Position numbers and translations under genes: made by a program. Shown here in pieces: positions 33,275 through 44,835 of a DNA stretch of 64,000 nt. The stretch is from Achatina immaculata. Taxonomy: Eukaryota; Mollusca; Gastropoda; Stylommatophora; Achatinidae. The stretch spans positions 44,727,433-44,791,432 of the forward strand of contig CM019693.1 in NCBI GenBank assembly GCA_009760885.1. The letters are read 5' to 3'. The notes beneath the pieces are model-generated. The model worked only from the letters and a program-made list of their open reading frames with translations, was not told the origin of the DNA and did not search any database. The first letter of the stretch is position 1. The number at the start of each line of letters is the position of its first letter.

Positions 33275-34840
33275 AAGAAAAAACTGGAAACATTAAGCAC
33301 TAAGAAAAGTCTAGAACATGGAAACATTAAGCACTAAGACAAGTCTAGAACATGGAAACATTAAGCACTAAGACAAGACTAGAACATGGAAATATTAAGC
33401 TTTAAGTCAAGTCTAGAACATGGAAACATTAAGCACTAAGACAAGTCTAGAACATGGAAACATTGTATACTTTTACACCAATTATTGTGTTACTAAGACA
33501 AGTTTAGAACATGGAAGCGTTAAGCTTTAAGACAAGTCTAGAATATGGAAACATAAACTTTAAGACAAGTCTAGAACATGGAAACATAAACTTTAAGACA
33601 AGTCTAGAACAAGAAAACGTTAAGCCTTAAGACAAGTCTAGAACATGGAAATATTAAGCTTTAAGAGACGTGTAGAACATGGAAGCGTTAAGCTTTAAGA
33701 CAAGTCTATAACATGGAAGCATAAACTTTAAGACAGGTCTAGAACATGGAAATATTAAGCTTTAAGACAAGTCTAGAACATGGAAACATTAAGCACTAAG
33801 ACAAGTCTAGAACATGGAAATATTAAGCACTAAGACAAGTCTAGAACATGAAAATATTAAGCTTTAAGACAAGTCTAGAACATGGAAATATTAATCTTTA
33901 AGACAAGTCTAGAACATTGAAATATTAAGCACTAAGACAAAGTCTAGATCATGGAAACATTAAGCACTAAGACAAAGTCTAGAACATGGAAATATTAAAA
34001 ACTATGAGAAAGTCTAGAACATGGAAACATTAAGCACTAAGACAAGTCTAGAACATGGAAGCGTTAAGCTTTAAGACAAGTCTAGAACATGGAAACATTA
34101 AGCCTTAAGACAAGTCTAGAACATGGAAATATTAATCTTTAAGAGACGTGTAGAACATGGAAGCGTTAAGCTTAAGACAAGTCTAGAACATGGAAACATT
34201 AAGCCTTAAGACAAGTCTAGAACATGGAAATATTAATCTTTAAGAGACGTGTAGAACATGGAAGCGTTAAGCTTTAAGACAAGTCTAGAACATGGAAACA
34301 TAAACTTTAAGACAGGTCTAGAACATGGAAGCGTTAAGCTTTAAGACAAGTCTAGAACAGGAAACATTAAGCAAAAAGACAAGTCTAGAACATGGAAACA
34401 TTAAGCTTTAAGACAAGTCTAGAACATGAAAATATTAAGCTTTAAGACAAGTCTAGAACATGGAAACATTAAGCCTTAAGACAAGTCTAGAACATTGAAA
34501 CATTAAGCTTTAATACAAGTCTAGAACATTGAAACATTAAGCTTTAATACAAGCCTAGAACATTGAAACATTAAGCTTTAATACAAGTCTAGAACATTGA
34601 AACATTAAGCTTTAATATAAGTCTAGAACATTGAAACATTAAGCTTTAATACAAGTCTAGAACATTGAAACATTAAACACTAAAACAAAGTCTAGAACAT
34701 GGAAACATTAAGCACTAAGACAAGTCTAGAACATGGAAATATTAAGCACTAAGAGAAATTCTAGAACATGGAAACATTAAGCACTAAGACAAGTCTAGAA
34801 CATGGAAACATTAAGCACTAAGACAAAGTCTAGAACTACA
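33275..34840 (+). repeat. Minisatellite, about 34 bp unit, about 45 copies
   Basis: Units combine AAGACAAGTCTAGAACATGG and AAACATTAAGC with CACT or TTTA. Variants cluster: AAGAGACGTGTAGAACATGG recurs at 33663, 34141 and 34233, and TTTAATACAAG dominates 34510-34670, indicating local duplication of blocks. Confidence 0.95.
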
Positions 34841-35864
34841 CACAAAAAGAGGAAGGTCAGACATTTTTTAGAACTACAAATCATAAACATATCTTCACAA
34901 AGGTTACGAGAAATGTGATACAGATTCGATTTAAAACAATAACAACAACAAAACGTGTGAATCAAAAATTTATTTAGTAAAATTAATCTGAAATGAGGTA
35001 AATGTTATTATTTTTTACAACGAAAATGCCCCGGTGCAAAAATAAGTAAAAATTTACTTTAACTTCATTCCTGCAGAACGAAGTAGATCGCATGAATTCA
35101 ACAACTATTGTTTCAACATATTGAAAATGATAATGCTTCATAATCTAAACTCAGTATATGTCCTTATTATTTCTTTATATAAGAACTGATGAACAATATG
35201 AAGTATTGTGGCGTGTACTTTGCCTTTTTAAATGTTGATCATTAATTTTGATGGATTCATTCTTTACAATTCTTTAGACAAAATGTCCTATACAGAAGCA
35301 TTCTGATATTGTAATCACAAGTCAAAGTTTTCTGAGACAAACGGCTAATTTTAAGACTTTATTCTTAATTACCGCAGGAATCATTCATTCTTGTTCGTTA
35401 TCAGTAAATGCAGTTTGTTGTCTTCTACAGCTTTCCTACAGAAACAAGAAGACGAGGAAGATAAATAAAATATAAAATCTAAACCAAACTTTTTTGGTTA
35501 GTGAAGTGCAAATAAACTGGACTTAAACCAAAGGTCAGTTTTAAACAAATGTATTGCGAACGAAGAAGAAGAAGAAGAAACAAATGTATGAGAAAGACTT
35601 TACACACCACGTAACAATAAATTAAAACAAACTTGTTTCAAACAAAGCAACATGTCAGAAGTTAGATTACAATGTGGTAAAATGTCTTTATAATATCTAC
35701 TAGCGCTGACAGCAATAACAAAATCAGAGGCTTTTGCTCAGTTCTAGAATAGATTTTCTGACGTCAGATAAGTGATGACACTATGTAATTATAATGTTCT
35801 ACGATAAGTCTGGGGTGATTATAGTTACTTTTAATTATAATTTATTGTGAAGTCTCTCATTCTG

Positions 35865-35902
<38 letters not shown>

Positions 35903-36189
35903 CCTCTCTCTGTGTCTCATCCACTCATATCTTCCAATTCTTTTTAAAAAGCCAGCCAGTTCTCTCGGTGTTAGAGAAATATTTCGTAATATAATACTCG
36001 TGTTAGTTCGCAAGTCATTTCATCAGATTCATCTGGTAACAACTGTGTTATGAACACATCTATCTTAACATAGTCTTTGTGAGACAGGGAACATACTCGT
36101 AGATCTGACTGTTTAAAATCTCTGACCTACTTCTATAGCCCAGAAATCCGTAGCAATCAACACTAATTGTAATTGTTATTGTTATAAAG
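34841..36189. other. AT-rich spacer with microsatellites
   Basis: Contains GAAGAAGAAGAAGAAGAA near 35562 and a CT run at about 35862-35912. No gene recognised. Confidence 0.4.
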
Positions 36190-36700
36190 TGTACCCAGAC
36201 TGGAAAATTCTGGAACAACTTTGATACAGAAGTTAGGGCAATTATTTCTGCATCTGAAAAGCTATCGGATCCCAGAATTGATACATGCCCCATAGTATTT
36301 TTCACAGATATAAAGTCAGTACTGGAAGCTCTTCAGTGCAACAAACTACCAGAACTTTAGGATTCCTTGTCAAAAATTGGCTTACAACATGGAGTCACTT
36401 TGCTGGGAACTCCATCTCACTCCAAGCAATGAGAAAGTTGACCGTCTGGCCAAAGAGAGCACTAGAATGGAGCAACCAGTCATAACAATCACCTATAATC
36501 AGAAGAAAAGCATGATAAAAACCTACAGGAAGCCACAACACCACCACATGATGACTATCACATGCTAAAGAGAAAGGAATAAGTCAGAGACGATTCCAAA
36601 GTGCCATATGTATAGAAAGTTTAAGGTTGGTACTACTATTCTTTGTACATGTGCCCAGTTGCCACAAACTATGGAACATATCCTTTTAAAACTATGAGAC
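36190..36700 (+). pseudogene. LINE RNase H domain relic
   Basis: The plus strand reads NFDTEVRAIISASEKL (RNase H Glu helix), then IVFFTDIKSVLEAL (Asp-Ser-type strand and helix, DIK for DSK), then after a frame change SNEKVDRLAKEST (the GNExAD motif), and last CTCAQLPQTMEHILL, the Cys-His end typical of these LINEs. Stops and shifts show that it is dead. I did not find its RT domain. The start of the 1.08-kb duplication falls inside its last part at 36657. Confidence 0.75.
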
Positions 36701-37740
36701 ACTGAGAAGTAATTACTGGCTCAGTGAAAACCACCAAAGGAGATAAGCTCTACGGTTCCATATATGAACTACAAAAAAAAAACAAAACAAAACCAAAAAC
36801 AAGTGACATTTATCAAAGGGACATGACTGCAGATTTATACAGACAATGTGCAGGAATAAGGAAGATTTTATCAGAAAAAAATCAGTTGTCTATCGATAGA
36901 ATACACCCTAAGATGTCTTAGCGGTAAAATATGTCACGTGGAGATGTATGTTGATGTACCAGAACCGAAGAAGCTTTAGTTGAGACGTGTAAAATTGTGA
37001 AACTTGGAACTTCGAGAAACTTGGATCATTGTGAGACTTGGATCATCGTGAAACTGTGAACATCGTGAAATTGTTAACATTGAGAAACTTGGAACATCTT
37101 GAAACTTGGAACATCGAGAAACTTGCATCATCGAGAAACTTGGAACATTGTAAAACTTGGAACATCGAGAAACTTGGATCATCGTTAGAAAAAAGATAGT
37201 TCTAGTGAGAATATATCACTGACTCAGCTCACGAACAAGACCTTGATCTGAACTGGCGTGTTGGATAAGTTCAGAATATAATAAGATTTTATCTTCCACA
37301 AATTTGGATAAGGCAGGGCGAGACCTACCATTTTAATCTAGATCCTATTCGCACTACATCACATTTTATTCTTAATGTACAGTTTTTTGTCACTTATTCT
37401 TGTATGTTGCTAGCAAGAGTAACAGGACATTACTTGTACATCATCATCATCGTCATCATCATCATCATCATCAGTACTGACAGACTTTGAATGTTACACA
37501 ACTTATCTTTTTCTGGTAATTGATATTTCTAATTATTTCCGCAGTATGTCCTGTGTTTGTCCAGATTACTGTCTCTTGATGTCTCTGGTTTTACTTTTCC
37601 ATTGAGCTTTTCAGCGAATGCCAGGTCCTCTAACTCCTTAATTCTTTCAACATTTGAAAAAAAAATTGATTGTCATTTCCTCTAGTGTTTAATGGTTTGA
37701 TTAGGCAGTTTGTTCAGGCATTATCTCTTCTACTGTTCCA
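36657..37740 (+). repeat. 1.08-kb tandem duplication, copy 1
   Basis: Identical over almost all its length to 37741-38820; the one difference I noticed is four extra bases here near 36803. It contains the LINE RNase H 3' end, an array of about 19-bp units (GAAACTTGGAACATCGA, 36990-37190) and a CAT trinucleotide run at about 37441-37472. Confidence 0.93.
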
Positions 37741-38820
37741 AGTTGCCACAAACTATGGAACATATCCTTTTAAAACTATGAGACACTGAGAAGTAATTAC
37801 TGGCTCAGTGAAAACCACCAAAGGAGATAAGCTCTACGGTTCCATATATGAACTACAAAAAAAAAACAAAACAAAACCAAAAGTGACATTTATCAAAGGG
37901 ACATGACTGCAGATTTATACAGACAATGTGCAGGAATAAGGAAGATTTTATCAGAAAAAAATCAGTTGTCTATCGATAGAATACACCCTAAGATGTCTTA
38001 GCGGTAAAATATGTCACGTGGAGATGTATGTTGATGTACCAGAACCGAAGAAGCTTTAGTTGAGACGTGTAAAATTGTGAAACTTGGAACTTCGAGAAAC
38101 TTGGATCATTGTGAGACTTGGATCATCGTGAAACTGTGAACATCGTGAAATTGTTAACATTGAGAAACTTGGAACATCTTGAAACTTGGAACATCGAGAA
38201 ACTTGCATCATCGAGAAACTTGGAACATTGTAAAACTTGGAACATCGAGAAACTTGGATCATCGTTAGAAAAAAGATAGTTCTAGTGAGAATATATCACT
38301 GACTCAGCTCACGAACAAGACCTTGATCTGAACTGGCGTGTTGGATAAGTTCAGAATATAATAAGATTTTATCTTCCACAAATTTGGATAAGGCAGGGCG
38401 AGACCTACCATTTTAATCTAGATCCTATTCGCACTACATCACATTTTATTCTTAATGTACAGTTTTTTGTCACTTATTCTTGTATGTTGCTAGCAAGAGT
38501 AACAGGACATTACTTGTACATCATCATCATCGTCATCATCATCATCATCATCAGTACTGACAGACTTTGAATGTTACACAACTTATCTTTTTCTGGTAAT
38601 TGATATTTCTAATTATTTCCGCAGTATGTCCTGTGTTTGTCCAGATTACTGTCTCTTGATGTCTCTGGTTTTACTTTTCCATTGAGCTTTTCAGCGAATG
38701 CCAGGTCCTCTAACTCCTTAATTCTTTCAACATTTGAAAAAAAAATTGATTGTCATTTCCTCTAGTGTTTAATGGTTTGATTAGGCAGTTTGTTCAGGCA
38801 TTATCTCTTCTACTGTTCCA
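37741..38820 (+). repeat. 1.08-kb tandem duplication, copy 2
   Basis: Begins at AGTTGCCACAAACTATGG immediately after copy 1 and ends at TACTGTTCCA before AGTAAAAG; the bases AGT are shared at both breakpoints. Confidence 0.93.
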
Positions 38821-39049
38821 AGTAAAAGTATTGTAGAAACTGAAGTGTTTTTTAACTATAAAATTATTTGAACATATAATTTTTCAATAAACAGAATTCA
38901 GAAGAAATAAGAAACAGAGAAATCACAGATGTTCTAATCTCAGTGCTCAAACGCGTGCAATTAAAATTTTAAAAACTGACTGACAAGAAGGACGGCCTTT
39001 TTTTTTGTCACGGCCCGCGAACTAGTAGCAAACTGATATTCTCCTTTAG

Positions 39050-40505
39050 TCCTGATAACGACTTAGGGTTCGAAGTACTCCATACTTCAGTTCTGATAAC
39101 AACATATGTTTCAAAGTACTCCATGCTTCAGTCCTGATAACAATATATGTTCCGAAGTAGTCCATTCTTCAGTCCTGATAACAACATATGTTCCGAAGTA
39201 ATGCATACTTCAGTCCTGATAACAACATATGTTTCGAAATAGTACATACTTCAGTCCTGATAACAACATATGTTTCGAAGTAGTCCATTCTTCAGTCCTG
39301 ATAACAACATATGTTCCGAAGTAATGCATACTTCAGTCCTGATAACAACATATGTTTCGAAGTAGTACATACTTCAGTCCTGATAACAACATATGTTTGG
39401 AAGTAGTCCATATTTCAGAACTGATAACAACAGATGTTTCGAAGTAGTCCATATTTCAGTCCTGATAACAACATATGTTTCGAAGTAGTCCATATTTCAG
39501 TCCTGATAACAACATATGTTTCGAAGTAGTCCATACTTCAGTCCTGATAACAACATATGTTTGGAAGTAGTCCATATTTCAGTCCTGATAACAATATGTT
39601 TCGAAGTAGTCCATACTTCAGTCCTCATAAAAACATATGTTTGGAAGTAGTCCATAGTTCAATCCTGATAACAACATATGTTTCGAAGTAATCCATACTT
39701 CAGTCCTGATAACAACATATGTTTCGAAGTATTCCATACTTCAGTCCTGATAACAACATATGTTTCGAAGTAGTCCATACTTCAATCCTGATAACAACAT
39801 ATGTTTCGAAGTATTCCATACTTCAGTCCTGATAACAACATATGTTTCGAAGTAGTCCATACTTCAGTCCTGATAACAACATATGTTTCGAAGTAGTCCA
39901 TACTTCAGTCCTGATAACAACATATGTTTCGAAGTAGTCCATATTTCAGTCCTGATAACAACATATGTTTCGAAGTAGTCCATACTTCAGTCCTGATAAC
40001 AACATATGTTTGGAAGTAGTCCATATTTCAGTCCTGATAACAATATGTTTCGAAGTAGTCCATACTTCAGTCCTCATAAAAACATATGTTTGGAAGTAGT
40101 CCATAGTTCAATCCTGATAACAACATATGTTTCGAAGTAATCCATACTTCAGTCCTGATAACAACATATGTTTCGAAGTATTCCATACTTCAGTCCTGAT
40201 AACAACATATGTTTCGAAGTAGTCCATACTTCAGTCCTGATAACAACATATGTTTGAAGTATCCATATTCAGTCCTGATAACAATATGTTTCGAAGTAGT
40301 CCATACTTCAGTCCTCATAAAAACATATGTTTGGAAGTATCCATAGTTCATCCTGATAACAACATATGTTTCGAAGTAATCCATACTTCAGTCCTGATAA
40401 CAACATATGTTTCGAAGTATTCCATACTTCAGTCCTGATAACAACATATGTTTCGAAGTAGTCCATACTTCAGTCCTGATAACAACATATGTTTCGAAGT
40501 AGTCC
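39050..40505 (+). repeat. Minisatellite, 41 bp unit, about 35 copies, higher-order structure
   Basis: Units are TCCATACTTCAGTCCTGATA followed by ACAACATATGTTTCGAAGTAG. A distinctive variant with CAGTCCTCATAAAAACATATG occurs at about 39621, 40068 and 40310, each followed by the same ordered variants, so multi-unit blocks have been duplicated. Some units near 40250-40350 have lost single bases. Confidence 0.95.
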
Positions 40506-40509
40506 ATAC

Positions 40510-40872
40510 TTGATTCTGCTGAACAGTCTCATTCTTGAGCTCACACCAGGTCTTCAAGCAAGATTTTCATCTACTTCTTGCCACTTGCAGTACCAGCTAT
40601 TGAATATCGCTGCAAATCTATCGGCTGACCCTAATTTTTTATATCAGACTACGCAGATGTTAACCAAAGTGAAAGAAACAGATCAACTGGCCGACTCAGC
40701 TATCGTAGAGAAAGGGCAGGCAATGGATGGAGCCGACATCATCAGTGCTGTAAGAGAAGCTAGTCTGACAAAACACTTCACGGACAACTGTGACTCACAG
40801 GTGTTACAGAGAATAGAGAAGCTGATGGTGACATTTGGTGTGGGAAAACACGAGCGACTTATCAAAAGATGA
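40510..40872 (+). CDS. Unrecognised coding-like segment, about 110 codons
   Basis: After the 41-bp array the plus frame reads LILELTPGLQARF, then HLQYQLLNIAANLSADPNFL, QMLTKVKETDQLAD, DIISAVREASLTKHF and RIEKLMVTFGVGKHERLIKR, ending at TGA 40870-40872. The composition is protein-like: helical, charged, no low complexity. CTTGCAG at about 40583-40589 could be a splice acceptor, so the real exon may begin there. I do not recognise the family. It could be the last exon of an unknown gene, a retroelement piece or a processed pseudogene. It lies 870 bases upstream of gene C. Confidence 0.35.
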   Translation: MILLNSLILELTPGLQARFSSTSCHLQYQLLNIAANLSADPNFLYQTTQMLTKVKETDQLADSAIVEKGQAMDGADIISAVREASLTKHFTDNCDSQVLQRIEKLMVTFGVGKHERLIKR

Positions 40873-40964
40873 AACAATGATCCTCAGTCAACATAGGACG
40901 AGGGTAATCAGTGATTGTGCTCTGAAGGAGATACTTACAAATGTGCCCCAAGTGCACAATTGAT

Positions 40965-40995
40965 GCTAACTAACTAACTAACTAACTAACTAACC

Positions 40996-41060
<65 letters not shown>

Positions 41061-41107
41061 GCTAACTAACTAACTAACTAACTAGCTAACTAACTAACTA
41101 GCTAACT

Positions 41108-41179
<72 letters not shown>

Positions 41180-41620
41180 GCTAACTAACTAACTAACTAA
41201 CTTACTATCTGACTGTCTGAATAAATAACTAACACATTGACTAACTAATTGACTAACTAACTATCCAACTATCTAAGTAACTAATTGACTAATTAATTGA
41301 CTGACTGACAAACTATCCAAATAACTGACTGACTGAATGACTGACTGACTGACTAACTAATTAAGTTAACTAAGTAACCAACTAACTAACTTGCTAACTA
41401 ATTAAATAACTAACTATCTAACTTATTGATTGATAAACTAACCGATTAACTCCATAACTGACTAACTAATTAAACTAACTCACAAACGAATTAACTAACT
41501 AACTAACTGACTAAAAACTAACAGACTAAATAATTAATTAAACTAACCAACTATCTATCTAAGTAAGTAACCAACAAACTAGCTTACTGACTAACTAACT
41601 ATTTATCTGTATATCTAACT
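40965..41620 (+). repeat. TAAC tetranucleotide microsatellite with decayed right half
   Basis: ACTAACTAACTAACTAACTA runs nearly unbroken to about 41205, then degenerates into ACTGACT, AACTATC and similar words until about 41620. It lies immediately upstream of the leader of gene C. Confidence 0.95.
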
Positions 41621-41659
41621 AACCAATTTGCGTATCTACCTGACACTACTTCAAAGCTG

Positions 41660-41703
41660 GATGCGATTGAAACTAAGGACTTTCTTCAGCAACAGATAAA
41701 TAT
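41660..41703 (+). promoter_or_regulatory. Conserved leader block upstream of gene C start codon
   Basis: CTAAGGACTTTCTTCAG then CAACAGATA matches the block before gene B. It sits between the TAAC microsatellite and the ATG at 41743. Confidence 0.5.
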
Positions 41704-41742
41704 CATAAAACATTTTCGTTACGAAGTTTCTCTAAGTCAAAA

Positions 41743-41902
41743 ATGTCTAGTTTCGGTGCTGAAAGCACAGAAATCTACACTTGGGTGGTCTACAGTGTGA
41801 TGTGTCAGATACTGGAACTTTTTGGAGTTCTGACAAACATCATTAACATCATCTGCTTCGCCAGACAAGGCTTCAAAGATCCAATCAATATTAGTTTGTT
41901 GG
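41743..41902 (+). CDS. Chemosensory-type GPCR gene C, exon 1 (N-terminus and TM1)
   Basis: The ATG at 41743 opens a 160-nt exon ending at donor G/GTAAGT (intron from 41903), in phase 1 as in B. It encodes MSSFGAESTEIYTWVVY and a TM1 with TNIINIICF, then FARQGFKDPIN and ISLLG. The last 17-19 bases (CAATATTAGTTTGTTGG) are also the first unit of the 23-bp array that fills the start of intron 1. With exons 44602-44816 and 48638-49246 the product is 327 residues. Confidence 0.9.
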
Positions 41903-42460
41903 GTAAGTCAATATTAGCGTGTTTGGTAAATCAACATTAGTTTGTTAGATAAGTCAACATGAGCTTGATGGGTAAGTCAGCATTAGTTTGTTGGGGAAGT
42001 CAACATTAGTTTCTTAGATAAATCAACAATAGTTTGTTAGATAAGTCAACATTAGTTTGTTAGATAAGTCAACATTAGTTTGTTAGATAAGTTAACATTA
42101 GTTTGTTAAATAAACCAACATTAGTTTGTTAGATAAGTCAACGTTAGTTCGATAGATACGTCAACATTAGTTTGTTAGATAAGTCAACATTAGTTTGTTA
42201 GATAAATCAACATCAGTTTGATAGATAAGTCAACATTAGTTTGTTGGGTAAGTCAACATTAGTTTGTTAGATAAACAACATCAGTTTGATAGATAAGTCA
42301 ACATTAGCTTTTGGGTAAGTCAACATTAGCTTGCTGGGCAAGTCTACACTAGTTTGCTGGGTAAGTCAACATTAGTTTGTTAGATAAGTCAACATTAGTT
42401 TGTTGGGTAACTCAACATTAGTTTGTTAGATAAGTCAACATTGGTTTGTTGGGTAAATTT
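41884..42460 (+). repeat. 23-bp array built from the exon 1 end plus splice donor of gene C, about 24 units
   Basis: The unit is GTAAGTCAACATTAGTTTG followed by TTGG. The first unit overlaps the coding end of exon 1. Most later units have TTAGATAAG, which destroys the GT, but several keep GGGTAAGTC (about 41969, 42246, 42313, 42359) and one has GGGCAAGTC, a GC-type donor. Because 23 is not a multiple of three, use of a downstream donor shifts the frame; reading on from the native donor meets TAG at 41938-41940. Confidence 0.92.
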
Positions 42461-42819
42461 TATTTATTTTTCTTATCATATCACCAAGATCCCTACCCTT
42501 CCCCATTTTTATAAGGAAAATATATTTTGTTAAAGTTGCGCTACCCAGTTCCAACCAGTCACTCAGAGGGATGTCACGTGGTTACACGAAAATATCATGT
42601 ACTACTTTGTAAGTGACCTGTGCGGGCCAAGACCTGGTAAACGACTGACTGTTAACCAGGAAACATACTTTAAATATTTCTTTAAGGCTATAATGTTGAG
42701 AAAAAATACTTTTTTTAAAAATAATTTTTATCACGAAATAAAGCGGCATTAATTAAAACTTCATTTTGTTTTTCCATTTCTGATGGTGCACATCTATGAC
42801 AGCATTTTCATTTTGGTCC
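42461..42819. other. Intron 1 of gene C, nothing recognised
   Basis: AT-rich, no repeat or coding sequence recognised. Confidence 0.4.
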
Positions 42820-42950
42820 AATGTCACTCAGTATGTCAGTTGCATGTCACTTGCAGAACTTTGCCTCCCTAACAGCTCTCCTGTAGGCCTCCTGGTTATA
42901 AGCAAGATGCCCTGCTGCTGATGCATCCATTTGCAGATTATCAGCGATGT
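42820..42950 (-). mobile_element. LINE-F 3' end fragment (copy 2)
   Basis: Shares CAGCTCTCCTGTAGGCCTC and CTGCTGCTGATGCATCCA with the copy at 49265. Antisense, in intron 1 of gene C. Confidence 0.78.
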
Positions 42951-43284
42951 CTTGATCCAAAGTTTGCACTGAAAATTTGAGAAGATTTTTTTTTCTGCAT
43001 TACAGTAACAGACTTAGAAATTATATAATATGTTGCATTACTGTACATGGTGCAGGAATTATTATCATATAGTACAGTATGGAACAGACAAAGTGTGATA
43101 TATCCGCTGTAGAAACATAGGCTGGATAAATCCACCCACGGATAAATCGAACTGGACTACATGTATTCTGCTGCAAGTGCTTGAGTACTTATGCCACGAA
43201 GTGCTACTAGCAATACTTCTTATATGTAGTTTCTGTGTAGCTGAGATAATCTTAACTTGAAGTAAGAGCAGCACACAATAATTA

Positions 43285-43735
43285 GTGTATGAGTATATAA
43301 CTATACACGGAGTCACTGCAGTAAAGCTGTGATACTAAAATGTATAAACTAGGGGGAAAAAAGGTAGGAACAGCTTTGTTACTTAACAAGTACATAGTTC
43401 CTGGCGTTTCGGCGTGAGCCTTAGTCGTACAAAATCATACAGGACAAAGAAATAGAGAGAGGAGATAAAGTATGAATTTATATGAATGCTATGCTAAAAA
43501 ATCAAATAAAATGAATAGAGCACTTAGCTGTAACTTGTAAGAAGCAAGTGCTCTGTTTATTTTATTTGATTTTTTTTCATAGTATTCATGTTAATTTATA
43601 ATTTATCTCTTCTCTCTATTTCTTCGTCCTGTATGTTTTTGTATGATTAAGGCTCACGCCGAAACGTCACAACTGTGTAATCGTTAAGTTACAAAGCTAT
43701 TGCTAGTTTTTTCCTAGTTTATACACTGAGGGAAG
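43285..43735. mobile_element. Foldback element from Penelope-type termini, arms of about 180 bp
   Basis: From about 43345 to 43730 the sequence is a long inverted repeat with a short spacer near 43530-43550: GAATAGAGCACTT against AAGTGCTCTGTTTATT at the centre, TAAACTAGGGGGAAAAAA against TTTTTTCCTAGTTTATA at the edges. Each arm carries GGCTCACGCCGAAAC (minus 43406-43420, plus 43651-43665), the same stem II plus GAAA core seen in the Penelope arms. In the right arm the bases before it are ATGATTA, five of seven matching CUGAUGA. The left flank (43285-43345) matches 11085-11150. Confidence 0.8.
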
Positions 43736-44115
43736 AATAGTATCTGTGTAGCAGAGATAATGCTCACTTGAGGTAATAACAATTTCTGTGTAGGTGAGAT
43801 AATGCTAACTTTACGTAAGAGCAGTATCTGTATAGGCGAAATAATGCTAACTTGAAGTACTAGCAGTGTCTGTATAGCAGAGATAATGCTCACTTGACGA
43901 AAGAGCAGTATTTATGTAAGTGAGATATTGGTCACTTGATGTAAGAGCAGTGTCTGTGTAGGTGAGATAATGCTAACTTGACGTAAGAGCAGTGTCTGTG
44001 TAAGTGAGATAATGCTCACTTGACGTAAGAGCAGTGTCTGTGTAGGTGAGATAATGCTAACTTGACGTAAGAGCAGTGTCTGTGTAGGTGAGATAATGCT
44101 AACTTGACGTATGAG
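43736..44115 (+). repeat. Minisatellite, about 48 bp unit, 8 copies
   Basis: Units contain GTGTAGGTGAGATAATGCTA and ACTTGACGTAAGAGCAGT. Intron 1 of gene C. Confidence 0.92.
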
Positions 44116-44235
44116 TAGTAACTAACATTATGAAAAACTACTTAAATATTTTTACAAATAGTTTCAGTGACTGACTTTATAATTTATTAGAAACTAAATT
44201 CTTCCACTTTTATTTCTCCCCCTCGTTAGTTAGAA

Positions 44236-44300
44236 CAGTGGTTTTGGGGTTGGTGGGTGGTTGGTGGGTGGTTGGTGGGTGGGGGTGGGGGGGGGGAACG
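44236..44300 (+). repeat. G-rich tract with quadruplex potential
   Basis: GGTTGGTGGGTGGTTGGTGG and GGGGGTGGGGGGGGGG-like runs within 65 bases could form a G-quadruplex on the plus strand. Confidence 0.6.
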
Positions 44301-44601
44301 AGAGAGAGGATGTACCGACCTGTTAATCGAAGTAGTTAAATGTTTTATATTGGTTTTATTGTAGAATGCGAATGTCACAAAAATATGACTTATTAAATTT
44401 GAAAACCATAACAGTAAAAATATTCCTGTCAAATATAAATTTAATTAACAACATGGAATAAACGTGCAACTAGAAATCTAAACTTTTCATTGTAAAATCA
44501 ATTCTTAGGGGGAAAATGATATTCAGTTATCCTGTCATACTGTCTGTGTTTCATTTGACCAAAGCCTCCACTTAAACTTTTGTTATTATATCGGCGACCA
44601 G

Positions 44602-44816
44602 GTCTGACCATCTCTGACCTAGGATGTCTTATAACGCTGGTGTGTACCAATATCTTCATGACTCCAGCCGTCGTTGTGGCAGACTTATCATTTGAAGTGA
44701 CAGAGGTCGCGTATCTGATATTTGGACCTCCACATTATACTTTCAGCCGGATCTCCTGCTGGATCACCGCCGTCATCGTCATAGAGAGATGTTTGTGTAT
44801 AGTGGCTCCCTTACAG
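44602..44816 (+). CDS. Chemosensory-type GPCR gene C, exon 2 (TM2-TM3)
   Basis: The acceptor AG ends at 44601; the exon starts with GT of the split Gly and ends CAG at 44816 before donor GTTTGT. It encodes LTISDLGCLITLVCTN (TM2 with Asp2.50), the first extracellular loop with PPHYTF, and TM3 ending ERCLCIVAPLQ. No Cys stands at the top of TM3. The LINE-A 3' end begins only about 20 bases after the donor, yet the donor hexamer is intact. Confidence 0.9.
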
Positions 44817-44835
44817 GTTTGTACTTCATAAACAT

